Shown: piece by piece, positions 1 to 6,356 of the stretch
Position numbering within the stretch: the stretch's first letter is position 1
Layout of the letters: each line of letters starts with the position of its first letter
NCBI GenBank assembly: GCA_016926115.1
Contig: JAFGPF010000053.1
Span: forward strand, 1-8,549
Length of the DNA: 8,549 bases
Origin: Dehalococcoidales bacterium
Lineage (GTDB): Bacteria; Chloroflexota; Dehalococcoidia; Dehalococcoidales; RBG-16-60-22
Direction: 5' to 3'
Notes under the pieces: generated by a model
What the model saw: the letters and a program-made list of their open reading frames with translations, nothing else
Database searches by the model: none
Told to the model about the DNA's origin: nothing
Program-made: the position numbers and the translations under genes

Positions 1-1
1 G

Positions 2-112
2 GGGATGTACTCGGTGTTGATAGAGAAGGCGGGGTACCTGGCTCGGACGGTAAAGGACATCGACGCCAGCAAGGACGTCAACATCGGCGACATAGAGCTT
101 TATAAGGGATAA
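2..112 (+). CDS. C-terminal end of an iron-sulfur beta subunit (TH-type), 5' end outside the window
   Basis: This open frame enters from the left edge and stops at TAA 110-112, giving 36 residues. The visible tail reads GMYSVLIEKAGY, then a linker rich in Asp, Lys and Thr, then NIGDIELYKG. It lines up with the last residues of the complete beta subunit at 5444-6268, which reads NTEYTVKIEAEGY and ends YLGIIIL. Both show the pattern Y-x-V-x-I-E-x2-G-Y, a short linker and a final hydrophobic strand, which is typical of a transthyretin/Cna-B-like beta-sandwich. The tail of Pelobacter TH beta, as I remember it, is similar (EYTVEI, then LGFIKL). I infer that a second alpha/beta pair lies upstream and that this is its electron-transfer subunit. 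The iron-sulfur part is not visible, so another protein with a C-terminal carboxypeptidase-regulatory-like domain remains possible. Confidence 0.6.
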   Translation, partial: GMYSVLIEKAGYLARTVKDIDASKDVNIGDIELYKG

Positions 113-147
113 ACATCCGTTATCTACGGAATTGTAAAAGAATATAT

Positions 148-220
148 AACCGGGCAGTCGGGCAGGCATGAGCGGCAATTGTCGTTAGATACCGGTTTGA
201 CTGCCCCGGTTCTATTTTTA
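148..220 (+). terminator. Terminator-like hairpin after the beta0 gene
   Basis: The arm AACCGGGCAGTC (148-159) pairs with GACTGCCCCGGTT (199-211), giving 12 base pairs with one bulged C at 207. A T-rich stretch (212-220) follows. The loop is long, about 39 nt, which is unusual for an intrinsic terminator. It lies between the beta0 stop and the promoter of the next gene, so a role in ending the upstream transcript is the simplest reading. An mRNA 3'-end protecting structure is an alternative. Confidence 0.5.
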
Positions 221-228
221 TTCATGTC

Positions 229-250
229 AGGGATGGTATAATCCATCCTT
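229..250 (+). promoter_or_regulatory. Inverted repeat framing the TATAAT box (candidate operator)
   Basis: GGATGG (231-236) and CCATCC (243-248) are perfect inverted repeats separated exactly by TATAAT. The symmetry extends outward by a G-T wobble (230/249) and an A-T pair (229/250). A dimeric regulator bound here would cover the -10 element and block RNA polymerase. A small DNA or RNA hairpin is the alternative reading. No cognate regulator gene is in the window. Confidence 0.35.
234..242 (+). promoter_or_regulatory. Extended -10 promoter for the alpha1 operon
   Basis: TGG followed by TATAAT (237-242) is a perfect -10 hexamer with a TGn extension. No convincing -35 box is present at 16-18 bp spacing; the region is T-rich (ATTTTT at 214-219). 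The TTGACT at 197-202 is 34 bp away and too far to be its partner. Transcription would start near 249, about 45 nt before the ATG at 294. The extended -10 can compensate for a weak -35. It is the only good promoter signal seen between the terminator-like hairpin and the first alpha gene. Confidence 0.5.
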
Positions 251-262
251 TCGTGCCATAAT

Positions 263-276
263 TGTTTCAGGAAACA
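263..276 (+). promoter_or_regulatory. 14-bp perfect dyad between promoter and start codon (candidate operator)
   Basis: TGTTTC-AG-GAAACA is a perfect 6+2+6 inverted repeat. It begins 20 bp after the -10 box and ends 17 bp before the ATG of alpha1. Its position just downstream of the predicted transcription start is classic for a repressor operator. It is too short in the loop (2 nt) to be a good RNA hairpin, which favours protein binding to DNA. The regulator is unknown. Confidence 0.35.
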
Positions 277-293
277 GGTCAAGAGGAAGGTAA

Positions 294-2906
294 ATGGCAC
301 AAAAAAAGAAGGCTGAAAACCGCGTAAGAACTTTCATCAAGAGCACCGATTTATCCTCCGGCAGCAAGCACTCTCACCTGGCGTTCATCGACGTTAAAGA
401 CGGCAGGATAGTCAGGACCCGGCCTTTCCGGTACGACTGGAAATACAGGCCGGAAGAGTTCAATGCCTGGAAGATAGAGGCACGCGGGCAGACTTTCGAC
501 GTGCCGATGAAGTCGCTGATAGCCCCTTTCGGGCTGGGCTATAAAAAACGAGTTTATTCGCCGAATCGCATTATGTACCCGCTGAAGCGGGTCGACTGGA
601 ATCCCGACAGCGAGAGAAATCCGCAGAATCGCGGCAAGAGCGGCTACGTGAGGATATCCTGGGATGAAGCCACGGATATCGTCGCCAGTGAAATTAAGAG
701 GATTCATAAGCAGTACGGGCCTTATGCCATACTCGGGCAGGCGGACGGTCACGGGGAGACGAAGGCAGTGCACGCCACGCACGGCTGCGGATGCCGGTTG
801 CTCGAACTCATGGGGGGTTTTACCTTCCAGGTCAGGAACCCGGACAGCTGGGAGGGATGGTACTGGGGTGCTAAGCACGTCTGGGGCTGCGAGCCGGTGG
901 GGCTGCAATGGCCCTATAACGCCAATATAATACCGGACATCGCCAAACATACCGAACTTATTCTCTGCTGGGGGTGCGACCCCGAGACCACGCCGTGGGG
1001 ATTCGCGCCGGCGCAGATGGCCAGCCGGTGGTTTTACTGGTTCACCGAACTCGGCATCAAGCAGATATACGTCTGCCCGGATTTGAATTACGGCGCGGCT
1101 GTCCACGCGGACAAGTGGATTCCCGTCCTCCCTAATACGGACGCCGCCCTGCATCTGGCAATCGCTTACCAGTGGATGGCTGAAGGCACTTACGATAAGA
1201 GCTACATCGCCACCCACACGGTGGGATTCGACAAATTCGAGGAATACGTCCTCGGCAAGGAGGACGGCATTCCCAAGACGCCGAAATGGGCGTCGGGACT
1301 ATGCGGCGTGCCTTCACGCATTATCAAAGCCCTGGCGCGGGAATGGGCATCAAAGGTGACTTCAACGGCGCACGGACTGGGCGGACCCTATATCAGGGGT
1401 CCCTATTCCCACGAGCCGGCGCGACTCGAAGTCATGCTGCTGGCGATGCAGGGACTCGGCAGGCCGGGCGTCCACCAGCATGCCGTACTGGAAGGCGCGT
1501 TCTTTTCCTCGGCGGTGCTACAGAAGCGATGTTTCAAGCACCGTCCCTGGGGCGTCGTCGAGCCGGATATTTCAAAGGCGGTGCGGGGGTACGATAACTT
1601 CGCCCCCATGCCCAAGCAGGTAATCCCTAAATGCCTCGTCCACGAGGCTATTTTAAAAGGCGAGTTCAGCATCTACGGCAGCGGCTACCAGATACTGCCG
1701 ACCGAAGACCAGTTCAAGAAGTACGTCTATCCGGTGCCGGGCTGCTCGCCGGTGCACATGATATGGACGGACGCCCCGTGTCTGACGACCTGCTGGAACG
1801 ACGGCAACAGCCACGTGAAGGCTTACCGCCACCCTTCGATTGAGTTCATGCTTGCCCAGCACCCCTGGATGGAGAACGACTGTCTTTTCGCCGATATCAT
1901 CTTGCCTTCCAATACCAAGTACGAGACGGAGGACATCGGGGAGGGAACCACCGGCGACCAGTTCGAGAGTATTTTCCTGGAGAACAAATGCGTCGAACCA
2001 ATCGGTGAGTCCAAGAGCGAGTACGAGATAGTCTGCCTGATTGCCGAGAAGCTGGGCATGCTGGAGAAATATACGCAGGGTAAAACGGTGCAGGAGTGGA
2101 TAAAGCTGGGCTTCGACGAATCGGGCGTGCCGCAGGCGGGACTCTGCGACTGGGAGGAGTTCAAGGAAAAGCAGTACTACGTCGTGCCCACCGACCCCGA
2201 CTGGGAGAAACACCCGGCGGGCATGTACGAATTTTACAAAGACCCGGAGAAACACCCGCTGGCGACCCCCACCGGCAAGCTGGAATTCGAGTCCACCAAC
2301 CTGAAAAAGCACTTCCCCGACGACGAGGAAAGGCCGCCGGTGCCGCACTGGATACCCTATGGTGAATCGCACCGGGAGAGCCTGCAACTGGACAGGGCGA
2401 AGAGATACCCGCTGCTCTGCCAGTCCAACCACCCCCGCTGGCGGGTACACGCCAACCTCGACGACGTTAACTGGTTCAAGGAAATCCCCACGTGTAAAGT
2501 CAGGGGAGCGGACGGGTATTTGTACGAACCGCTGTGGCTTCACCCCGCGGAGGCTGAAAAACGGGGTATTAAGCACGGGGACGTGGTCAATATATTCAAC
2601 GAGAGAGGCGGCGTGCTCTGCGGGGCTTACGTGACGGAGAGGGTCATGCCCGGCGTCGCCTACGTGGAACACGGCGCCCGGTACGACCCCATCATTCCCG
2701 GGGAGCTCGATAGGGGCGGCGCCATCAACACCATCACCCCCTATAACTGGTCGTCGCGTAATGCCGCCGGCATGGTGGTCAGCGGATTCCTGGTGGAAGT
2801 AGAGCGGGTCAACCTGGATAAACTGAAAAAGCAGTACCCGGAGGCGTTCAATCGTCCCTACGACTGGGCTTCCGGGCTTAAGTTTGAGAGAGTATTAGAA
2901 GGATAG
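294..2906 (+). CDS. Molybdopterin oxidoreductase alpha subunit, divergent transhydroxylase-like (alpha1)
   Basis: This 870-aa protein is a catalytic subunit of the DMSO-reductase superfamily, expected to hold Mo-bis-MGD in the cytoplasm (no signal peptide). ATG 294 is supported by GAGG at 283-286. The molybdopterin oxidoreductase domain spans roughly residues 85-585 and the dinucleotide-binding domain about 700-835. The DSWEGW motif (Asp184, Ser185, Trp186) matches the TH site in which Ser175 ligates Mo, and His153 in GHGETK sits where TH has His144. The N-terminus has no Cys motif, so there is no alpha-subunit [4Fe-4S] cluster, as in TH. The pocket differs from TH: HATHGCGC (160-167) replaces the TH Tyr-Arg region, and no FPGY motif is present. 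A tail of about 30 residues extends beyond the end of alpha2. It heads an operon with alpha2 and beta (17-nt gap). Family assignment is firm; the substrate is unknown, and transhydroxylation or hydroxylation of a phenolic compound is only an inference. Confidence 0.9.
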   Translation: MAQKKKAENRVRTFIKSTDLSSGSKHSHLAFIDVKDGRIVRTRPFRYDWKYRPEEFNAWKIEARGQTFDVPMKSLIAPFGLGYKKRVYSPNRIMYPLKRVDWNPDSERNPQNRGKSGYVRISWDEATDIVASEIKRIHKQYGPYAILGQADGHGETKAVHATHGCGCRLLELMGGFTFQVRNPDSWEGWYWGAKHVWGCEPVGLQWPYNANIIPDIAKHTELILCWGCDPETTPWGFAPAQMASRWFYWFTELGIKQIYVCPDLNYGAAVHADKWIPVLPNTDAALHLAIAYQWMAEGTYDKSYIATHTVGFDKFEEYVLGKEDGIPKTPKWASGLCGVPSRIIKALAREWASKVTSTAHGLGGPYIRGPYSHEPARLEVMLLAMQGLGRPGVHQHAVLEGAFFSSAVLQKRCFKHRPWGVVEPDISKAVRGYDNFAPMPKQVIPKCLVHEAILKGEFSIYGSGYQILPTEDQFKKYVYPVPGCSPVHMIWTDAPCLTTCWNDGNSHVKAYRHPSIEFMLAQHPWMENDCLFADIILPSNTKYETEDIGEGTTGDQFESIFLENKCVEPIGESKSEYEIVCLIAEKLGMLEKYTQGKTVQEWIKLGFDESGVPQAGLCDWEEFKEKQYYVVPTDPDWEKHPAGMYEFYKDPEKHPLATPTGKLEFESTNLKKHFPDDEERPPVPHWIPYGESHRESLQLDRAKRYPLLCQSNHPRWRVHANLDDVNWFKEIPTCKVRGADGYLYEPLWLHPAEAEKRGIKHGDVVNIFNERGGVLCGAYVTERVMPGVAYVEHGARYDPIIPGELDRGGAINTITPYNWSSRNAAGMVVSGFLVEVERVNLDKLKKQYPEAFNRPYDWASGLKFERVLEG

Positions 2907-2912
2907 ATAATC

Positions 2913-2918
2913 AGGGGA
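2913..2918 (+). promoter_or_regulatory. Ribosome binding site supporting a TTG start
   Basis: AGGGGA lies 5 nt before the TTG at 2924-2926. No in-frame ATG fits the family N-terminus, whereas the TTG gives an N-terminus that lines up with TH alpha (short lead, then GG-x-VFV-x-VKDG). This site therefore fixes the start of alpha2. Confidence 0.65.
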
Positions 2919-2923
2919 CACAA

Positions 2924-5443
2924 TTGCCGGAACAGATTCTAACACAATGTACCGTGGGCGGCGCCGTGTTTGTGCACGTTAAGGACGGCGTCATCACGCG
3001 GATACGTCCCCTGGTCTTCGATGATAACGATACGCCCACCTGGACAATCGAAGCCAGGGGCAAAAAGTTCTCTCCGCCCCGCAAGGTCGCCCTGAACCCC
3101 TACGTCGTCCCGGAGAGAAGCCGTGTTTATTCCGATAAACGAATCAAATACCCATATAAACGGGTGGATTATAATCCTGAAGGCGCCAGAAACCCGCAGA
3201 ACCGGGGTAAATCCGGCTACGAGCGGATAAGCTGGGACGAAGCGCTGGATACCATCGCCGGGGAGATGAAAAGGATAAGGGAGACTTATGGTCCCGCCGC
3301 CATTACCGGCAGTACTTCATCGCACCACAACTGGGGGCTGCTGTTCTACAAGATGGGACCGTTCGGCAGGTTCTTTAATATGCTCGGATACACCACGCTG
3401 TTCGATAACTGCGATAGCTGGGAGGGGTGGTTATGGGGGGCGGTGCATGCCTGGGGCTATCACTGGAAACTCGGCGTCACGGATAACGTGGACATGCTCC
3501 AGGATGCCCTGAAAAACGCGGAGATGGTCGTCTTCTGGGCGAACGACCCCAATTCGACAGCCGGGAACTACTGCGGGCAGGAATCCGTTATCTGGCGCCT
3601 GTGGTTGCGGGAACTGGGCATCAAGACGGTATTCATCGACCCGTGGTGCAATTACACGGCGGCAACACTCGGCGATAAGTGGATAGCCCCCCGCCCCGGC
3701 ACCGACGCCGCCATGGCGGAGGCAATCGCCTATGTCTGGATTACGGAAGGCACTTACGATAAGTGGTTCGTGGAAAACCGCACCCTGGGTTTCGACGAAT
3801 TTAAGAAACAGGTATTGGGGGAGAAAGACGGCACACCCCGCACGCCGGGATGGGCGGCGGAGATAACCGGCGTGCCCGCCCGCGATATTACGGCGCTCGC
3901 CCGGGAGTGGGCGTCCAAGCGCACCATGATGGGCTGCGGCGCCATGTACGGGGTCGGCGGGGCCTGCCGCCAGGCATACTCCACCGAATGGACGCGCCTC
4001 ATGGTGTACCTCATCGCCATGCAGGGAATGGGCAAGCCCGGCGTCAACGTCTGGGGCAGCGCCAGCATGGGACCGCCGGTGGACCTGTCCTTCCAGTTCC
4101 CGGGATATTCGTCCGCGGGCTGGGATACCTTCGGGCTGGTGGCGGAAAAACCCGCCGTCAACAAGGTCACCCAGCGCGATTACCGCCTGCTTTTACCGGA
4201 GTCCGTCATGAATCCGCCGGTCAGCTGGATAGGGGAGGGCTTCTGTGGGGAATCCATCGAGCAGCAGTTCAAGCCGTACACCTGCCCCGAGCCGGGACCC
4301 GACGGCTCCGATATTAAGATGTATTACCGCCACGGCGGCTCTTATATTTCGACGATGACGGATACCAACCGGTTCGTGCGCATGTACCAGAGTCCCAACC
4401 TGGAGTTCGTGGTGAACCAGGACTGCTTCTGGCAGAGCGAGACGCGATTCGCCGATATTATCCTGCCCGCCTGCACCAACTTCGAGCGCAGCGATATCTC
4501 CGAGTGGGCGGCACCCGGCGGGTACGGCGCCGCCGCCATCGGGCATAACCACCGCATCGTCATCTACCAGAAGAAGTGCATCGAGCCGTTATGGGAATCC
4601 AAATCCGATTACGATATTTACACGGAACTCGCCGGGAGGCTGGGCTTCAGGGACGAGTACACGGAAGGCAACTCGGAGGAGGACTGGATTAAAAAAATCT
4701 ACGATATATCATCGATGCCGAAAATCATGTCCTACGAGGATTTCAAGGAGAGGGGCTATTACGTCGTGCCGCCCCCCGGCAAGGACTACCAGCCCACCGT
4801 GTCCAATCGCTGGTACTACGAGGGCAGACCATGTGACGTACCGGACCCCACCAATCCCCGGTTCGGGAAAAAGGGAATGGGCACCTACAGCGGCAAGATA
4901 GAGTTCGTCTCGCAGAGCCTGACGCAGCATTTTCCCGACGACGAAGAACGACCGCCGCTGGCGAGGTATATACCCAGCTGGGAAGGCTACGACTCGGAAC
5001 TGGCGGAGAAATACCCGTTACAGCTTATATCCTCTCATTTAAGGTATTCCTTCCACACCCACCACGAAAACAAGTCGCCGTGGCTGGACGAGATACCGGG
5101 AAATCGTGTTATCAAGGACGGGTACGCCTGGTGGCCCATGCGCCTTCATCCCGCGGACGCCGCGGCGCGCGGCATTAAACACGGGGACATCGTTAAGATG
5201 TACAACGACCGCGGCGCCGTGCTGGGGATAGCGCAACTGACCGAGCGGCTAAAACCCGGCGTGGTCCACTCGTTCCAGTCGTCGGCCAAGTACGACCCCC
5301 TGGAGCCGGGCAAGCCGGGCAGCATCGATAAAGGCGGCTGCGTGAACCTGCTGACCCCGGCGAGGATGATATCTAAAAACGTCCCCGGCATGGCGAGCAA
5401 TACCTGCCTGGTGGAGATAGAAAAGTGGGAGGGGAAGGCGTAA
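2924..5443 (+). CDS. Pyrogallol-phloroglucinol transhydroxylase-like alpha subunit (alpha2)
   Basis: This 839-aa Mo-bis-MGD protein resembles the Pelobacter acidigallici transhydroxylase large subunit (about 875 aa) from end to end, including the final EIEKW. TH moves a hydroxyl between phenols in anaerobic gallate/pyrogallol breakdown; resorcinol hydroxylase is a close relative. TH residues recalled from its structure map well: His144 to His134 (SSHH), Tyr152 to Tyr142, Asp174-Ser175-Trp176 to Asp164-Ser165-Trp166, and Tyr404 to Tyr395 (FPGY). Two pocket residues differ: Arg153 is Lys143 and Trp354 is Val344. The oxidoreductase domain covers about 65-570 and the dinucleotide-binding domain about 695-832. 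There is no N-terminal iron-sulfur motif and no export signal. The start is TTG with AGGGGA ahead. The stop abuts the beta-subunit ATG, so the two are surely cotranscribed and form the heterodimer. The exact phenolic substrate is uncertain. Confidence 0.9.
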   Translation: MPEQILTQCTVGGAVFVHVKDGVITRIRPLVFDDNDTPTWTIEARGKKFSPPRKVALNPYVVPERSRVYSDKRIKYPYKRVDYNPEGARNPQNRGKSGYERISWDEALDTIAGEMKRIRETYGPAAITGSTSSHHNWGLLFYKMGPFGRFFNMLGYTTLFDNCDSWEGWLWGAVHAWGYHWKLGVTDNVDMLQDALKNAEMVVFWANDPNSTAGNYCGQESVIWRLWLRELGIKTVFIDPWCNYTAATLGDKWIAPRPGTDAAMAEAIAYVWITEGTYDKWFVENRTLGFDEFKKQVLGEKDGTPRTPGWAAEITGVPARDITALAREWASKRTMMGCGAMYGVGGACRQAYSTEWTRLMVYLIAMQGMGKPGVNVWGSASMGPPVDLSFQFPGYSSAGWDTFGLVAEKPAVNKVTQRDYRLLLPESVMNPPVSWIGEGFCGESIEQQFKPYTCPEPGPDGSDIKMYYRHGGSYISTMTDTNRFVRMYQSPNLEFVVNQDCFWQSETRFADIILPACTNFERSDISEWAAPGGYGAAAIGHNHRIVIYQKKCIEPLWESKSDYDIYTELAGRLGFRDEYTEGNSEEDWIKKIYDISSMPKIMSYEDFKERGYYVVPPPGKDYQPTVSNRWYYEGRPCDVPDPTNPRFGKKGMGTYSGKIEFVSQSLTQHFPDDEERPPLARYIPSWEGYDSELAEKYPLQLISSHLRYSFHTHHENKSPWLDEIPGNRVIKDGYAWWPMRLHPADAAARGIKHGDIVKMYNDRGAVLGIAQLTERLKPGVVHSFQSSAKYDPLEPGKPGSIDKGGCVNLLTPARMISKNVPGMASNTCLVEIEKWEGKA

Positions 5444-6268
5444 ATGGCGAGATACGGCATGGTGATAGACATCGCCAGGTGCTGCGGGTGTTATAACTGC
5501 TTCCTCGCCTGCAAGGACGAGCACTGCGGGCAGGACTATCCAAATTATGCGGCGGCGCAGCCGATGACCGGGCAGTTCTGGATGAACATTATAGAGAAAG
5601 AGCGGGGACAGTACCCCAAGGTGAAACTCGCCTATATACCGGTGCCGTGCCAGCACTGTGAGGACGCCCCCTGTGTAAAGTCGGCAAAGGACGGGGCGGT
5701 ATACCGCCGGCCCGACGGCATCGTCATCATCGACCCCGAAAAAGCGCGGGGGCAGAAGCAAATAGTATCATCATGTCCCTACGGCGTGATTTACTGGAAC
5801 GCGGAGCAAGACCTCGCCCAAAAATGCACCCTCTGCGCTCATCTCCTCGACGAGGGCTGGAAGGAGCCCCGTTGTGTCGAGGTATGTCCCACCGGCGCCC
5901 TGGTTTTCGGCGACCTCGACGACCCCGCCAGCGGGGTATCCCGGCTTATTGCCCAGGGGAATGCGGAGTCGCTCCGTCCCGGAAACGCACTGAAAGAAAA
6001 GGTCGTCTATATCGGTCTGCCTAAAAAGTTCGTGGCGGGTACCGTGGTCTACGGCGATACGGACGAGTGCGCCGGGGGCGTTACGGTTACCCTGGCCGGA
6101 GAAGACGGGGAGAGAATAGTGGAGACGAATAATTTCGGCGATTTTGAGTTCGAAGGTCTGGCGGGTAACACGGAATATACCGTGAAAATCGAGGCTGAAG
6201 GTTATCAAACAAAAGAACTGCCGGTAAGCGCGACGGACGATGTTTACCTGGGCATTATCATACTCTGA
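5444..6268 (+). CDS. Transhydroxylase-like beta subunit with three [4Fe-4S] clusters and a C-terminal beta-barrel
   Basis: This 274-aa protein has the same length as Pelobacter TH beta, as I recall it. Cys ligands fall in three groups: Cys13-16-19-23, Cys69-72-77 with Cys111, and Cys128-131-144-148, predicting three [4Fe-4S] clusters. Compared with four-cluster NrfC/PsrB-type subunits, the fourth Cys of motif II (Ala81) and the first three of motif III are gone, as in TH. CPYGVIYW (111-118) and KCTLCAHLLD (127-136) are family hallmarks. Residues about 195-274 form a transthyretin/Cna-B-like domain (TNNFGDFEFEGL, then EYTVKIEAEGY). No export signal is present. The ATG directly follows the alpha2 TAA (TAAATG), with a GGAGGGG Shine-Dalgarno inside alpha2, suggesting translational coupling and equal subunit amounts. 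It should be the electron-carrying or structural partner of alpha2, and possibly also of alpha1. Confidence 0.92.
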   Translation: MARYGMVIDIARCCGCYNCFLACKDEHCGQDYPNYAAAQPMTGQFWMNIIEKERGQYPKVKLAYIPVPCQHCEDAPCVKSAKDGAVYRRPDGIVIIDPEKARGQKQIVSSCPYGVIYWNAEQDLAQKCTLCAHLLDEGWKEPRCVEVCPTGALVFGDLDDPASGVSRLIAQGNAESLRPGNALKEKVVYIGLPKKFVAGTVVYGDTDECAGGVTVTLAGEDGERIVETNNFGDFEFEGLAGNTEYTVKIEAEGYQTKELPVSATDDVYLGIIIL

Positions 6269-6272
6269 TGGT

Positions 6273-6300
6273 TTGACAAGGAATGAGGCAGCGGTATATC
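6273..6300 (+). promoter_or_regulatory. Candidate promoter for alpha3
   Basis: TTGACA (6273-6278) is a perfect -35 hexamer and lies just 4 nt after the beta stop codon. A TATATC (6295-6300) follows after a 16-bp spacer as a partial -10. Transcription would begin near 6307, about 50 nt before the alpha3 ATG. The -10 overlaps the hairpin listed separately. It suggests that alpha3 can be expressed independently of the alpha1-alpha2-beta operon. Confidence 0.45.
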
Positions 6301-6321
6301 ATTTTTACGCCGCTGATTTTT
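6289..6321 (+). terminator. Small hairpin with T-run after the beta gene (weak terminator or attenuator)
   Basis: CAGCGG (6289-6294) pairs with CCGCTG (6310-6315) around a 15-nt loop, followed by A and TTTTT (6317-6321). Six GC-rich base pairs with a short T-run make a weak intrinsic terminator for read-through from the upstream operon. A transcript starting at the overlapping promoter would lack the left arm and so would not be terminated by it. Confidence 0.4.
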
Positions 6322-6356
6322 CCAGAATGTAATGAATGACGGATATCGAGGTAAAA

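Noticed and set aside
116..130. TCCGT-TATCT-ACGGA small hairpin just after the beta0 stop
   Set aside because: The stem has only 5 bp and no T-run follows; it is too weak to call a terminator when a stronger hairpin lies at 148-211.
173..184. Near-palindrome around CAATTG inside the terminator loop
   Set aside because: It has no loop space for RNA folding and one mismatch/wobble in the arms; such short symmetry is common by chance.
197..202. TTGACT as a -35 box for the TATAAT at 237
   Set aside because: The spacing is 34 bp, twice what a sigma-70-type promoter allows, and the hexamer is part of the hairpin's right side.
294..360. Twin-arginine or Sec signal peptide on the alpha subunits
   Set aside because: None of the three N-termini has an RR-x-FLK motif followed by a hydrophobic stretch; basic residues in alpha1 run straight into the first domain.
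5249..5761. Antisense open frame spanning the alpha2/beta junction
   Set aside because: It overlaps two well-supported genes, has no ribosome binding site worth noting and shows no family features.
5681..5776. Apparent loss of a cluster Cys in beta (motif II fourth Cys is Ala81) as a degenerate gene
   Set aside because: The same pattern is known from TH-type three-cluster beta subunits, with Cys111 supplying the remaining ligand, so it is a family trait and not decay.
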